Shown here one piece after another: positions 43,509 through 51,782 of a DNA stretch of 64,000 bases. This DNA comes from Sphingobacterium sp. UBA5670. GTDB lineage: Bacteria; Bacteroidota; Bacteroidia; Sphingobacteriales; Sphingobacteriaceae. Numbering within the stretch: the first letter of the stretch is position 1; each line of letters opens with the position of its first letter. The notes beneath the pieces were generated by a model. That model was not told the origin of the DNA and did no database searches. It saw only the letters and a list, made by a program, of their open reading frames with translations. Position numbers and translations under genes: made by a program. Location: NCBI RefSeq assembly GCF_002420705.1, contig NZ_DIIM01000018.1, positions 345,982 through 409,981 on the forward strand, read 5' to 3'.

Positions 43509-45542
43509 TTAAGAAGGGAATCGCTCTTCATAGAGCTTCTCCAAGGAGAACATTTCATCACGATATTTCGCTGCTTCCAAGAAATCCATTTCTTTCGCTG
43601 CTTTATCCATTTTCTTACGAACATTATCGATTGCTTTCTTCAGATCCTTCTCGCTCAGATACTGCATCACTGGATCAGCTGCAATCGCCTGCGACGGATC
43701 AGGTTCAAAATAAATTTTAGGTTCAATACCCGAGAAATCGGCGACAGAAGTCTGCTCCAAAATCTCCTCTCTTGTTTTGCCGACCGTACGCGGTGTAATG
43801 CCATGCTCCAGATTATATTTCATCTGCTTGTCCCGACGCCGATTAGTTTCATCGATCGTCACACGCATACTGTCGGTCATTTTGTCTGCATACATAATAA
43901 CCCGACCTTTATCATTCCGGGCAGCCCGGCCAATCGTCTGAATGAGCGATCGTTCGGAACGCAGAAAGCCTTCCTTATCCGCATCGAGAATAGCAACAAG
44001 CGTGACCTCCGGCAGATCAAGCCCTTCACGGAGTAAGTTTACCCCGACCAATATATCAAATTCCCCCAAGCGAAGCCCTCTCAAGATTTCCACACGCTCC
44101 AAGGTTTTAATTTCGGAGTGTATATAACGGACTTTTAAGTTCAGCTTGGTCATATATTTGGAAAGTTCTTCGGCCATACGTTTGGTCAATGTAGTAGCCA
44201 AAACACGTCCACCTTCTTTGATGGTCTTATCCACCTCTTCCAGGAAATCATCAACCTGATTGATCGCTGGCCGTACTTCAATAATTGGATCCAAAAGTCC
44301 TGTAGGACGAATGACCTGTTCAACCACAACACCTTCGGTCTGCTGAAGTTCATAGTCGCCCGGAGTCGCCGACACATAGATCGTCTGATTCGTCAGGGAT
44401 TCAAACTCCGGAAAGTTTAAAGGTCTATTGTCCAAGGCAGCAGGCAACCTAAAGCCATGCTCTACAAGAGAAACTTTACGCGATCGGTCTCCACCATACA
44501 TGGCACGCAATTGCGGTAAGGTCACATGGCTTTCATCAATAACCAACAAGTAATCCTCCGGAAAATAATCCAGTAAACAGAAAGGACGCATCCCCGGTTT
44601 CCGGCCGTCGAAAAAGCGGGAATAATTTTCAATACCCGAACAATAGCCCAGTTCACGCATCATTTCCAAATCATAGTTAACCCGTTCCTCCAAACGTTTC
44701 GCTTCCAGCATTAGTCCCTCCTCTTCCAGTTGCGTTTTCCGCTGCATCAATTCATCCTGAATGGCCCAGATCGATTCTTTGAATTTTTCCTTCGGTGTAA
44801 CGAAGAGGTTTGCCGGAAAAAGAGCAAGATCTTCCATCTTGTTGAGCGTTTTACCTGAAATAGGATCAATCTCGCTCAGTTCATCAATTTCATCACCAAA
44901 GAAAGAAATACGAATGGCGTTATCCAGATACGCTGGAAACACGTCTACGGTATCGCCCTTTACACGAAAAGTACCGCGTTTAAATTCGGTGGTCGTCCGT
45001 GAGTATAAGATCTCCACCAATTTATGCAGGAAAGCATTTCTGGTGACCGTCATGCCGACGCCAAAACGAAAAATAGAACGGGAGAAGTCCTCCGGATTCC
45101 CCATACCATAAATACAGGATACCGAAGAAACAACAACAATATCACGGCGGCCTGACATCAATGATGAAGTCGTCGCCAAACGTAATTTTTCGATTTCCTC
45201 GTTAATTGCTAAGTCCTTCTCGATATAAGTATTGGTAGAAGCTATAAAAGCTTCGGGCTGATAATAATCATAATAGGATACAAAATAGTTAACCGAATTA
45301 TTAGGAAAGAACTGTTTGAATTCACCGTACAATTGAGCCGCCAAAGTTTTATTATGGCTTAAAATCAATGTCGGCTTTTGAGTTTCCTGAATCACATTGG
45401 CCACAGTAAAGGTCTTACCCGATCCTGTCACCCCCAAAAGCGTCTGATATTGCTCTGCCTGTTCAACTCCGGCAACCAATTGCTTAATTGCTTCTGGCTG
45501 ATCGCCGGTCGGCTTATACTCTGATGTCAATTCAAATTTCAT
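43509..45542 (-). CDS. uvrB: Excinuclease ABC subunit B
   Basis: UvrB is the damage-verification helicase of nucleotide excision repair. The 677-residue protein has Walker A GVTGSGKT (37-44), the beta-hairpin region with YYDYYQPEAF, the helicase blocks SATPGDYE and LREGLDLPEVTLVAILDADKEGFLRS, QTIGRAARN, and a C-terminal UVR motif (DFLEAAKYRDEMFSLEKLYEE). All are intact. It has a long leader (45543 onward) with a TTTGAGC-CGCAA-GCTCAAA hairpin at 45607-45625. Confidence 0.97.
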   Translation of the reverse strand: MKFELTSEYKPTGDQPEAIKQLVAGVEQAEQYQTLLGVTGSGKTFTVANVIQETQKPTLILSHNKTLAAQLYGEFKQFFPNNSVNYFVSYYDYYQPEAFIASTNTYIEKDLAINEEIEKLRLATTSSLMSGRRDIVVVSSVSCIYGMGNPEDFSRSIFRFGVGMTVTRNAFLHKLVEILYSRTTTEFKRGTFRVKGDTVDVFPAYLDNAIRISFFGDEIDELSEIDPISGKTLNKMEDLALFPANLFVTPKEKFKESIWAIQDELMQRKTQLEEEGLMLEAKRLEERVNYDLEMMRELGYCSGIENYSRFFDGRKPGMRPFCLLDYFPEDYLLVIDESHVTLPQLRAMYGGDRSRKVSLVEHGFRLPAALDNRPLNFPEFESLTNQTIYVSATPGDYELQQTEGVVVEQVIRPTGLLDPIIEVRPAINQVDDFLEEVDKTIKEGGRVLATTLTKRMAEELSKYMTKLNLKVRYIHSEIKTLERVEILRGLRLGEFDILVGVNLLREGLDLPEVTLVAILDADKEGFLRSERSLIQTIGRAARNDKGRVIMYADKMTDSMRVTIDETNRRRDKQMKYNLEHGITPRTVGKTREEILEQTSVADFSGIEPKIYFEPDPSQAIAADPVMQYLSEKDLKKAIDNVRKKMDKAAKEMDFLEAAKYRDEMFSLEKLYEERFPS

Positions 45543-45826
45543 ATACTTCCTATTTCTTAAAGAAAACTATTTAGGCCTTTCCCAGCAAACATTGCACCAG
45601 TAATAGTTTGAGCCGCAAGCTCAAAACAGTTCTTTTAATCCGATGGTTTTGATCTGCAAACAGGACGATTTTTTCGACATGTGGTCCAGGCCATATCCAG
45701 CTATGGTCTAACACAAATTTACTAAAAATTTTACCATTTTACTGCAAACTATAATAATACCATAGATGTTATTACTTTCAATTGATTATTTATTATCTTT
45801 AGTTTAACTGAACTAGCACGCACGTC
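45543..45826. promoter_or_regulatory. Divergent region between uvrB and upp
   Basis: A minus-strand TAAATTTG box (45721-45714) may serve uvrB and a near-consensus TATCTTTA (45794-45801) may serve upp. Neither has a well-spaced -33 partner. No gene is seen. Confidence 0.4.
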
Positions 45827-46474
45827 ATGGTCACTATTCTATCTACCCAAAATAGCATCGCAAATCATTTTATCGCCGAGTTGAGAGATATCACTATTCA
45901 ACAGGATCGCATGCGCTTTCGTCGGAACCTCGAACGGCTAGGTGAAATTTTTGCTTATGAAATTAGCAAGACGATGGCCTATACCCCTGTGGAGATTGAA
46001 ACGCCATTGGGGGTAGCCAAGACACATCTCTTAATGGAACAGCCCGTACTAGCAACTATTCTCCGGGCAGGCCTTCCTTTTCATCAGGGATTGTTAAATG
46101 TATTTGATCACGCCGACAACACGTTTATTGCGGCCTATCGCCATACCAAAAAGAGCGGCGAGTTTGAAATTCACAAGGAATATGTCAATACCCCAAATTT
46201 AGACAACCGGACGGTGATCATCGTGGATCCCATGCTGGCGACCGGAAAAAGTCTTGTTTTATGCTGTAAGGATCTATTGGCCGAATACGACATCAAGGAA
46301 TTGCATATTGTCGCGGCCATCGCTTCCGAAGAAGGACTAAACCACGTTCAGGCCTTTGTACCCAACGCACATATCTGGGTAGGTGATGTAGACCACGAAC
46401 TGACCTCAAAAGCTTATATTGTGCCGGGGCTTGGCGATGCCGGAGATCTGGCCTATGGTGCAAAACATCATTAA
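45827..46474 (+). CDS. upp: Uracil phosphoribosyltransferase
   Basis: Converts uracil and PRPP to UMP in pyrimidine salvage. The 215-residue protein has the PRPP loop VIIVDPMLATGKS, the active-site flanking LRAGLPF, and the family signature GLGDAGDLAYG near the C-terminus, which binds uracil. ATG 45827 precedes VTILSTQNS. The gene stands alone and a YkuK-like gene follows 104 bases later. Confidence 0.94.
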   Translation: MVTILSTQNSIANHFIAELRDITIQQDRMRFRRNLERLGEIFAYEISKTMAYTPVEIETPLGVAKTHLLMEQPVLATILRAGLPFHQGLLNVFDHADNTFIAAYRHTKKSGEFEIHKEYVNTPNLDNRTVIIVDPMLATGKSLVLCCKDLLAEYDIKELHIVAAIASEEGLNHVQAFVPNAHIWVGDVDHELTSKAYIVPGLGDAGDLAYGAKHH

Positions 46475-46578
46475 TGTGGATAAATTATTTAAAACTAAAT
46501 TAACACTTAGATCATTGAAATTCAGTAAATTTATGTCAATGATGAAGTTTAATTTTTTTATATCTAATTTATATCGCT

Positions 46579-47052
46579 ATGAGATGGCAAAAATACAATG
46601 GCGAATCCATTCGCTCCACGATTTTCGATGCTGTTGAGGAAGTCATTAAACGAGAAGATGCGCTAGGGAATAAGCTCAAGGTTTATATCGGCACCGATTC
46701 CCAAGTCAAAAGAGGCATCATCGACTTCGCGACAGTCATCGTCTTTCTCCGGGAACATAAAGGTGGATTTATGTTTATCCAACGGGACAAAAGGCACCAC
46801 CGAATGAGCATTAAAGAAAGGATGCTGCTCGAAGTCCAAAAATCCATCGATATAGCCTATCAGCTCTGCCCCCTCCTCGAAAAACACAAAGTAGACCTCG
46901 AAGTCCACGCCGACATCAACACCAATCCAAATTTCCAGTCAAATGTTGCTCTTAAAGAAGCTATGGGCTATATTATGGGTATGGGATTTGTTTTTAAGGC
47001 CAAGCCCGAGTCATTTGCCAGTACCAATTGCGCCAATAAACAGGTTCAATAA
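46579..47052 (+). CDS. YkuK/DUF458 ribonuclease-H-like protein
   Basis: A 157-residue cytoplasmic protein of the DUF458 (YkuK) family, which has an RNase-H-like fold. The N-terminal W-x-K-Y/F-N-G block (MRWQKYNGESI) is followed by the strand VYIGTDSQVKRG, with an acidic residue at the usual RNase-H position, and by DLEVHADINTNPNFQSNVALKEAMGYIMGMGF. Nuclease activity is not established for the family. Confidence 0.82.
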   Translation: MRWQKYNGESIRSTIFDAVEEVIKREDALGNKLKVYIGTDSQVKRGIIDFATVIVFLREHKGGFMFIQRDKRHHRMSIKERMLLEVQKSIDIAYQLCPLLEKHKVDLEVHADINTNPNFQSNVALKEAMGYIMGMGFVFKAKPESFASTNCANKQVQ

Positions 47053-47103
47053 TTGACTATTGGATAGACTTTGTATATTTAGGTGTAATTTTTAGTACAC
47101 CAC

Positions 47104-47706
47104 ATGCAGGATTTTTTTCAGCAGATTGCCAGTCAATTTGCCCAAACCCCTTGGCTCGAAGGGTTAGGCACCCTAACTGGCTTTCTTTGCGTCTATTTGG
47201 CAGCCAAACAGAATATTTGGAACTGGCCAATCAGCATCATCAGCGTAGGATCCTATGCAATACTGTTTTACGATGCCAGATTATACGGAGATACCGTATT
47301 ACAATTCTATTTTCTCTCTACCGCGATTTACGGCTGGTATTATTGGATAAAGCGAAAAGAAGAAAAAACGAAACCGATCGTCAAAGCCAGCGGCAACCAA
47401 TTGCTCCTCTGCTTCCTAGCCATCTTTGTCCTCACGATCTTCATCGGTTATCTTCTCGACAGCAAAACCAATTCTGATGTCCCCTATATTGATGCATTCT
47501 GCACTTCGGTCAGTTTTGTAGCCCAATTCCTGATGACAAGAAAAATTCTTCAGAACTGGCTTCTTTGGGTGTTTGTAGACATTTGTTATATCCCACTATA
47601 CATACATAAAGATCTTATGCTGACAGCTGTGCTCTATTTTGTTTTCACAGTCATCGCCTGGAATGGCTACCGTGATTGGCAGAAAACCTATAAAAATTTT
47701 GTGTAA
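47104..47706 (+). CDS. pnuC: PnuC-family vitamin transporter (probably nicotinamide riboside)
   Basis: A 200-residue membrane protein with seven to eight helices. It has the family motif NWLLWVFVDICYIPLYI and YYWIKRK after helix four. PnuC proteins facilitate uptake of nicotinamide riboside; related PnuT takes thiamine. A NadR-type kinase gene starts 3 bases after its stop, which supports the nicotinamide riboside assignment. No TPP riboswitch is seen upstream. Confidence 0.87.
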   Translation: MQDFFQQIASQFAQTPWLEGLGTLTGFLCVYLAAKQNIWNWPISIISVGSYAILFYDARLYGDTVLQFYFLSTAIYGWYYWIKRKEEKTKPIVKASGNQLLLCFLAIFVLTIFIGYLLDSKTNSDVPYIDAFCTSVSFVAQFLMTRKILQNWLLWVFVDICYIPLYIHKDLMLTAVLYFVFTVIAWNGYRDWQKTYKNFV

Positions 47707-47708
47707 TA

Positions 47709-48263
47709 TTGCCTATCAAAACGATCGATGTGGGAAAAGAATTTATAAAAATTGCTGTTGTTGGTCCCGAGTCTACTGGAAAATCAACGATGGCACAGTT
47801 TCTTGCCAAAGAGTTTAAAACAGTATGTGTGCCCGAATATTCACGCTATTATTGTCAAAGCCTCAACAATAAATACACCTTACAGGACGAGGTCAATATG
47901 TTCTATGGGCAGGTGGCACTCGAGGAAGCACTGATTCCATTGGCTCAAGGACAGCTCCTCATCTGCGACACAACCTTTCTGACGGTAAAAATTTGGTCGG
48001 ATCATCTTTTTGGTCATACGCCACAGGAAGTTACCGATAAAATTCAGCAACATCTCTACGACCTTTATCTCCTGATGGATATCGATCTGCCCTGGCAGGA
48101 TGATCCGCTACGAGATTTTCCCGAACAGCGGGATCATTTTATGGAAATCTGGAAAGGTGAATTGACATCCCTTCATGCACAATATCGCATTATCTCGGGA
48201 CTCGGTGAACAGCGTCTCGAAAATGGACTTCGCGCTGTAAAAGATTTTCTGACATTGATTTGA
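47709..48263 (+). CDS. NadR-like P-loop kinase (nicotinamide riboside kinase)
   Basis: A protein of about 184 residues with the AAA_28/NadR kinase fold. Walker A is GPESTGKST (19-27), followed by CVPEYSRYY and the acidic LLICDTTFLTVKIW. It lacks the adenylyltransferase and HTH parts of full NadR. It probably phosphorylates imported nicotinamide riboside to NMN, trapping it. The start is TTG 47709, 3 bases after the pnuC stop; GTG 47730 is the alternative. The pair forms a two-gene salvage operon. Confidence 0.84.
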   Translation: MPIKTIDVGKEFIKIAVVGPESTGKSTMAQFLAKEFKTVCVPEYSRYYCQSLNNKYTLQDEVNMFYGQVALEEALIPLAQGQLLICDTTFLTVKIWSDHLFGHTPQEVTDKIQQHLYDLYLLMDIDLPWQDDPLRDFPEQRDHFMEIWKGELTSLHAQYRIISGLGEQRLENGLRAVKDFLTLI

Positions 48264-48273
48264 GACAAGTATC

Positions 48274-48304
48274 TTGACGAAGCTGCGTTTTACAGTTATA
48301 TTTG
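48274..48304 (+). promoter_or_regulatory. Promoter of the bacilliredoxin gene
   Basis: TTG (48274-48276), a 20-base spacer and TATATTTG (48297-48304) match the consensus. The leader is about 105 bases. Confidence 0.62.
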
Positions 48305-48415
48305 TAGAAATAAAGAATAGCCCAGATCTGCATCGATTAAAATTGCCTGATCAATAGCGAAGTCTTTATGGTGTACAATTGAAATAGAATATTAACATTT
48401 TTACTAGAAGAAATA

Positions 48416-48826
48416 ATGTATCCAGAATATTTAGTAACTCCAATGCGTCAAGAGTTAGTTGATGCAGGATTCGAAGAATTAAAAACACCTGAAGCAGTTG
48501 ACAATGCAATCGCATCCGAAGGAACTGTTTTTGTGGTTGTCAACTCTGTATGTGGTTGTGCTGCTGCAAATGCACGTCCTGCTGCGAAAGCAGCTGTTAA
48601 AAACGAAAAACATCCCGCTAAATTAGTGACTGTTTTCGCAGGTATGGAAACTGATGCAGTTAACACTGCACGTAATTACATGTTGCCTTATCCTCCATCT
48701 TCTCCAGCAATGGCTCTATTTAAAGACGGAAAATTGGTACACATGATTGAAAGACATATGATTGAAGGTCGCCCGGCACAAATGATTGCTGATAATTTAG
48801 TCGCAGCATTTGAGGAGTACTGCTAA
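48416..48826 (+). CDS. BrxA/BrxB-family bacilliredoxin
   Basis: A 136-residue thioredoxin-fold protein of the DUF1094/YphP family. The redox motif is CGC (C46 and C48) in NSVCGCAAANARP, and the block MLPYPPSSPAMALFKDGKLVHMIERHMIEGR is diagnostic. In Firmicutes such proteins remove bacillithiol from protein cysteines; whether this organism makes bacillithiol cannot be told from the window. It stands alone, with a clean promoter and terminator. Confidence 0.92.
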   Translation: MYPEYLVTPMRQELVDAGFEELKTPEAVDNAIASEGTVFVVVNSVCGCAAANARPAAKAAVKNEKHPAKLVTVFAGMETDAVNTARNYMLPYPPSSPAMALFKDGKLVHMIERHMIEGRPAQMIADNLVAAFEEYC

Positions 48827-48848
48827 TCACGTATTTTGATTTTTGAAT

Positions 48849-48884
48849 AAAAAGGCTTTCCAAGTTATTTGGAAAGCCTTTTTT
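48849..48884 (+). terminator. Terminator after the bacilliredoxin gene
   Basis: A perfect stem (GGCTTTCCAA with its complement, extended by A/T pairs; 48849-48863 with 48869-48883) is followed by T residues. Confidence 0.9.
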
Positions 48885-49096
48885 GAATATTGGATAATTC
48901 GTATTCTCCTTACTTTTGCTGCACGTCCCCTTTCAAAACTTTACAGATGGTCTCCTGTCCGAACAATATGCGGGAACTTAGCATAGGCGCTTCACGTAAA
49001 GTAACTCAATACGCCAAAACCTCAAACTTGAGCTCGAACATACCTGGCCGCTAGCCCAGATGCCGTTTATTCACAGCTTTTTCCTATTTTTAGGAT

Positions 49097-50740
49097 ATGA
49101 AAACCTTTCCAATAATCATTCTTTTGTTTTGCTGGACGATCATCGCATGCTCTCCACAAACCAAAGTCGACCTTATTGTATATCATGCGCAAGTATATAC
49201 CGTAGATTCGACATTCAGCACGGCGCAGGCATTTGCGATCCAAGATGGTAAATTTATAGCCATCGGTTCCGATGACGAAATACTGCGAAAATATAAAGCA
49301 AAGGAAAAGATTGACGCTGAAGGAAAAGCCATTTACCCCGGATTTTATGATGCGCATGCGCATTTGTTTGATGAAGCCGAATTAATGGATCAAGTCGATC
49401 TCAACGGGGCTGATTCCTTCGAAGAAGTAATTCAACGTGTCAAAAACTACAGGCAAAAAAATCCAGATAAAACCTGGCTGATCGGTGGTGGCTGGGATCA
49501 AAATCGCTGGAAAGATAAGGCTTTTCCCACCAAAGATTTATTGGATAAGGCATTTCCTGATATTCCCGTTTATCTTATGCGGGTAGATTATCATGCGGCA
49601 GTCGCCAATTCCAAAGCGCTGGAATGGGCCAAATTAACCAGTATTCCCAGCATCCGAGGAGGCGTAGTCGGAGGGACCAATAACATGCCAAATGGTCTTT
49701 TGATCGACAATGCAATGGACCTTGTCAATAAGACAATCCCTGTTCCCAACGAAAAGGAATACCTAAGAATGATCAAACGCACACAGGATTCTTTACTTTC
49801 CGTAGGTCTCACCTCAATTGTCGATGCAGGTTTGTCCAAAGAAAGGCTTGAGCTTTTAAAAAAATACTATCGGGAAGGAGAATTGAAATTTAGAGATTAT
49901 GCCATGATCCTTGGCAGTCCTCAAAATATAAAATCATTCATTGAACAAGGTTTTTATGAAACCGATCGGTTCGAAATCAAAGGGTTCAAGCTCCTTGCCG
50001 ATGGCGCGCTGGGTTCCCGTGGAGCCTGCCTCCTTGCCCACTACCATGATGCTCCCACACATGGTTTTCTACTTCATAGTCCACAGGAATATGAAGAAAT
50101 GATTAAGCAGATCGCTGCGAGCAAATTTCAGGCAAATACCCATGCCATAGGAGATTCGGCCAATCGGATCATTTTGGATATCTACGGCAAATACCTGCAC
50201 AATAAGGATGATCGTAGATGGCGTATTGAGCACGCTCAGATCATATCGCCAACAGATTTTGATAAGTTCCGGAAATATCAGATCATCCCTTCTGTGCAGC
50301 CCACACATGCCACTTCCGATATGTACTGGGCAGAAGACCGTCTTGGTGCAGAACGTATGAAAGGTGCCTATGCTTATAAACATCTATTGCAGGAGTATGG
50401 CAAACTCGCGCTCGGAAGCGATTTTCCTGTCGAGCATTTCAACCCCCTCTACGGGTTCCATGCAGCGGTGGCCCGCGTTGACAAAAAAGGATACCCGGAC
50501 CATGGATTTCAGATGCAAGATGCCATAAGCCGTGAAGATGCCCTGCGAGGAATGACGATCTGGGCTGCATTCTCCTGTTTTCAGGAAAAGAAACGCGGCA
50601 GCATCGAAGTTGGAAAGGATGCTGATTTTGTCATCCTTGAAAAGGATATCCTAAAAATTCCAAATGAGCAGTTACGAAATGTAAAAACAAGTCGGACCGT
50701 CATTGCTGGCGAGACAGTTTTTAATAGGCAACACGAATAG
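49097..50740 (+). CDS. Amidohydrolase family lipoprotein (YtcJ-like)
   Basis: A 547-residue metal-dependent hydrolase of the Amidohydro_3 group. It has a lipoprotein signal (IIACSPQ, C18) and the metal motif DAHAHL (H87 and H89); later parts include ADGALGSRGACLL, NTHAIGD and GSDFPVEHFNPL. Relatives act on N-substituted amides or carbamates; the substrate is unknown. The lipobox suggests attachment to an envelope membrane. It is monocistronic. Confidence 0.85.
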   Translation: MKTFPIIILLFCWTIIACSPQTKVDLIVYHAQVYTVDSTFSTAQAFAIQDGKFIAIGSDDEILRKYKAKEKIDAEGKAIYPGFYDAHAHLFDEAELMDQVDLNGADSFEEVIQRVKNYRQKNPDKTWLIGGGWDQNRWKDKAFPTKDLLDKAFPDIPVYLMRVDYHAAVANSKALEWAKLTSIPSIRGGVVGGTNNMPNGLLIDNAMDLVNKTIPVPNEKEYLRMIKRTQDSLLSVGLTSIVDAGLSKERLELLKKYYREGELKFRDYAMILGSPQNIKSFIEQGFYETDRFEIKGFKLLADGALGSRGACLLAHYHDAPTHGFLLHSPQEYEEMIKQIAASKFQANTHAIGDSANRIILDIYGKYLHNKDDRRWRIEHAQIISPTDFDKFRKYQIIPSVQPTHATSDMYWAEDRLGAERMKGAYAYKHLLQEYGKLALGSDFPVEHFNPLYGFHAAVARVDKKGYPDHGFQMQDAISREDALRGMTIWAAFSCFQEKKRGSIEVGKDADFVILEKDILKIPNEQLRNVKTSRTVIAGETVFNRQHE

Positions 50741-50838
50741 AAACCACCCAATAACTCGTTAGGAATAAGCTTTATACTTGCCTCTTTTCATTTGCTCACC
50801 CAAGATTACGCGTGAAAAGGAAATAAATTTTATGTTTT

Positions 50839-50860
50839 ACGAATATTTCGTATATTTACG
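50839..50860. promoter_or_regulatory. Overlapping inverted repeats upstream of the GLPGLI/barrel pair
   Basis: ACGAATATTTCGT (50839-50851) and CGTATATTTACG (50849-50860) are two perfect interrupted palindromes that share CGT. TATATTTA (50851-50858), a near-consensus -7 box, lies within them, about 20 bases before the ATG at 50877. Confidence 0.45.
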
Positions 50861-50876
50861 ATATAAACATATTTTT

Positions 50877-51782
50877 ATGAAATATTCATTATCAATCCTA
50901 TTATCTATAGTTGCACAGCTTCTATATGCGCAAGAGATTCCACTAGCCATTGCGAAAGTACACTACGAATTCAAACATGTAAACGACAGTACCCAGCGGG
51001 ATCAATTTATACGTGATGAAACAGTGGTTTACCTCAATCCCCGGGCAAGTTATTACACCTCCTATTCTTCTAAGCGCATGCAAGATGAGGTCAAAAAACA
51101 AATGGAAGATCCCGGTTTCGACGGTACACTAAACATTACTACACGCTCGACACCATCAAGCTCTTCCTATTTATTAGATGCCGATCAAAACAAAATGACC
51201 GAAGTGGTCAGCGTTGCCAGTGACAAATTTGCCATTCCACAAACCTACCCAACACAAGATTGGGAAATACTGGGTGAACACAAAGAAATTGGTGGCTATA
51301 ACTGTCAGAACGCGAAAACAACATTCAAAGGCCGGACCTATATCGCCTGGTTTACAACCGAACTGCCGTTTTCTTATGGACCGTGGAAACTCCATGGTCT
51401 TCCTGGCCTAATCCTGGATGCCCGAGACACAAAAAATGAAGTCATTTTTGCTTACGCTGGATTCGACAAAATTGAAGATGGCAAAACATCGGTCGCTCTG
51501 CCGCAGAATGTCATCACAACCACTGCAGAAGAAGTAAAAAAAATTCAGGAAGCCTTCAAGGCCAATCCACAAGCTTATATGCAAGCGCAATCGGGAAAAA
51601 ACAGAACCATCAGTGTAGGTTCATCAGGAAACATGGCCGTGGTTAGATCCAGTTCCGGCTCCGGAAGTGGCTCCCCGCTTGGTGCTTTGGATCCGTCAAA
51701 AATAAAGAGTTTCAATATTTCAAAAGACGATAAATACAAACCTTCAAAAGTTACCAATAATCCGATAGAGCTGACGCCTTAA
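50877..51782 (+). CDS. GLPGLI family secreted protein
   Basis: A 301-residue exported protein with the family motif GLPGLI at residues 174-179 (KLHGLPGLILDARD). It has a signal peptide from ATG 50877 (ending LLYAQ); the longer frame from 50778 has no signal. These proteins occur throughout Bacteroidota next to CarboxypepD_reg-like outer-membrane barrels and have no known function. The stop overlaps the start of the barrel gene (TAATG), so the two are coupled. Confidence 0.9.
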   Translation: MKYSLSILLSIVAQLLYAQEIPLAIAKVHYEFKHVNDSTQRDQFIRDETVVYLNPRASYYTSYSSKRMQDEVKKQMEDPGFDGTLNITTRSTPSSSSYLLDADQNKMTEVVSVASDKFAIPQTYPTQDWEILGEHKEIGGYNCQNAKTTFKGRTYIAWFTTELPFSYGPWKLHGLPGLILDARDTKNEVIFAYAGFDKIEDGKTSVALPQNVITTTAEEVKKIQEAFKANPQAYMQAQSGKNRTISVGSSGNMAVVRSSSGSGSGSPLGALDPSKIKSFNISKDDKYKPSKVTNNPIELTP

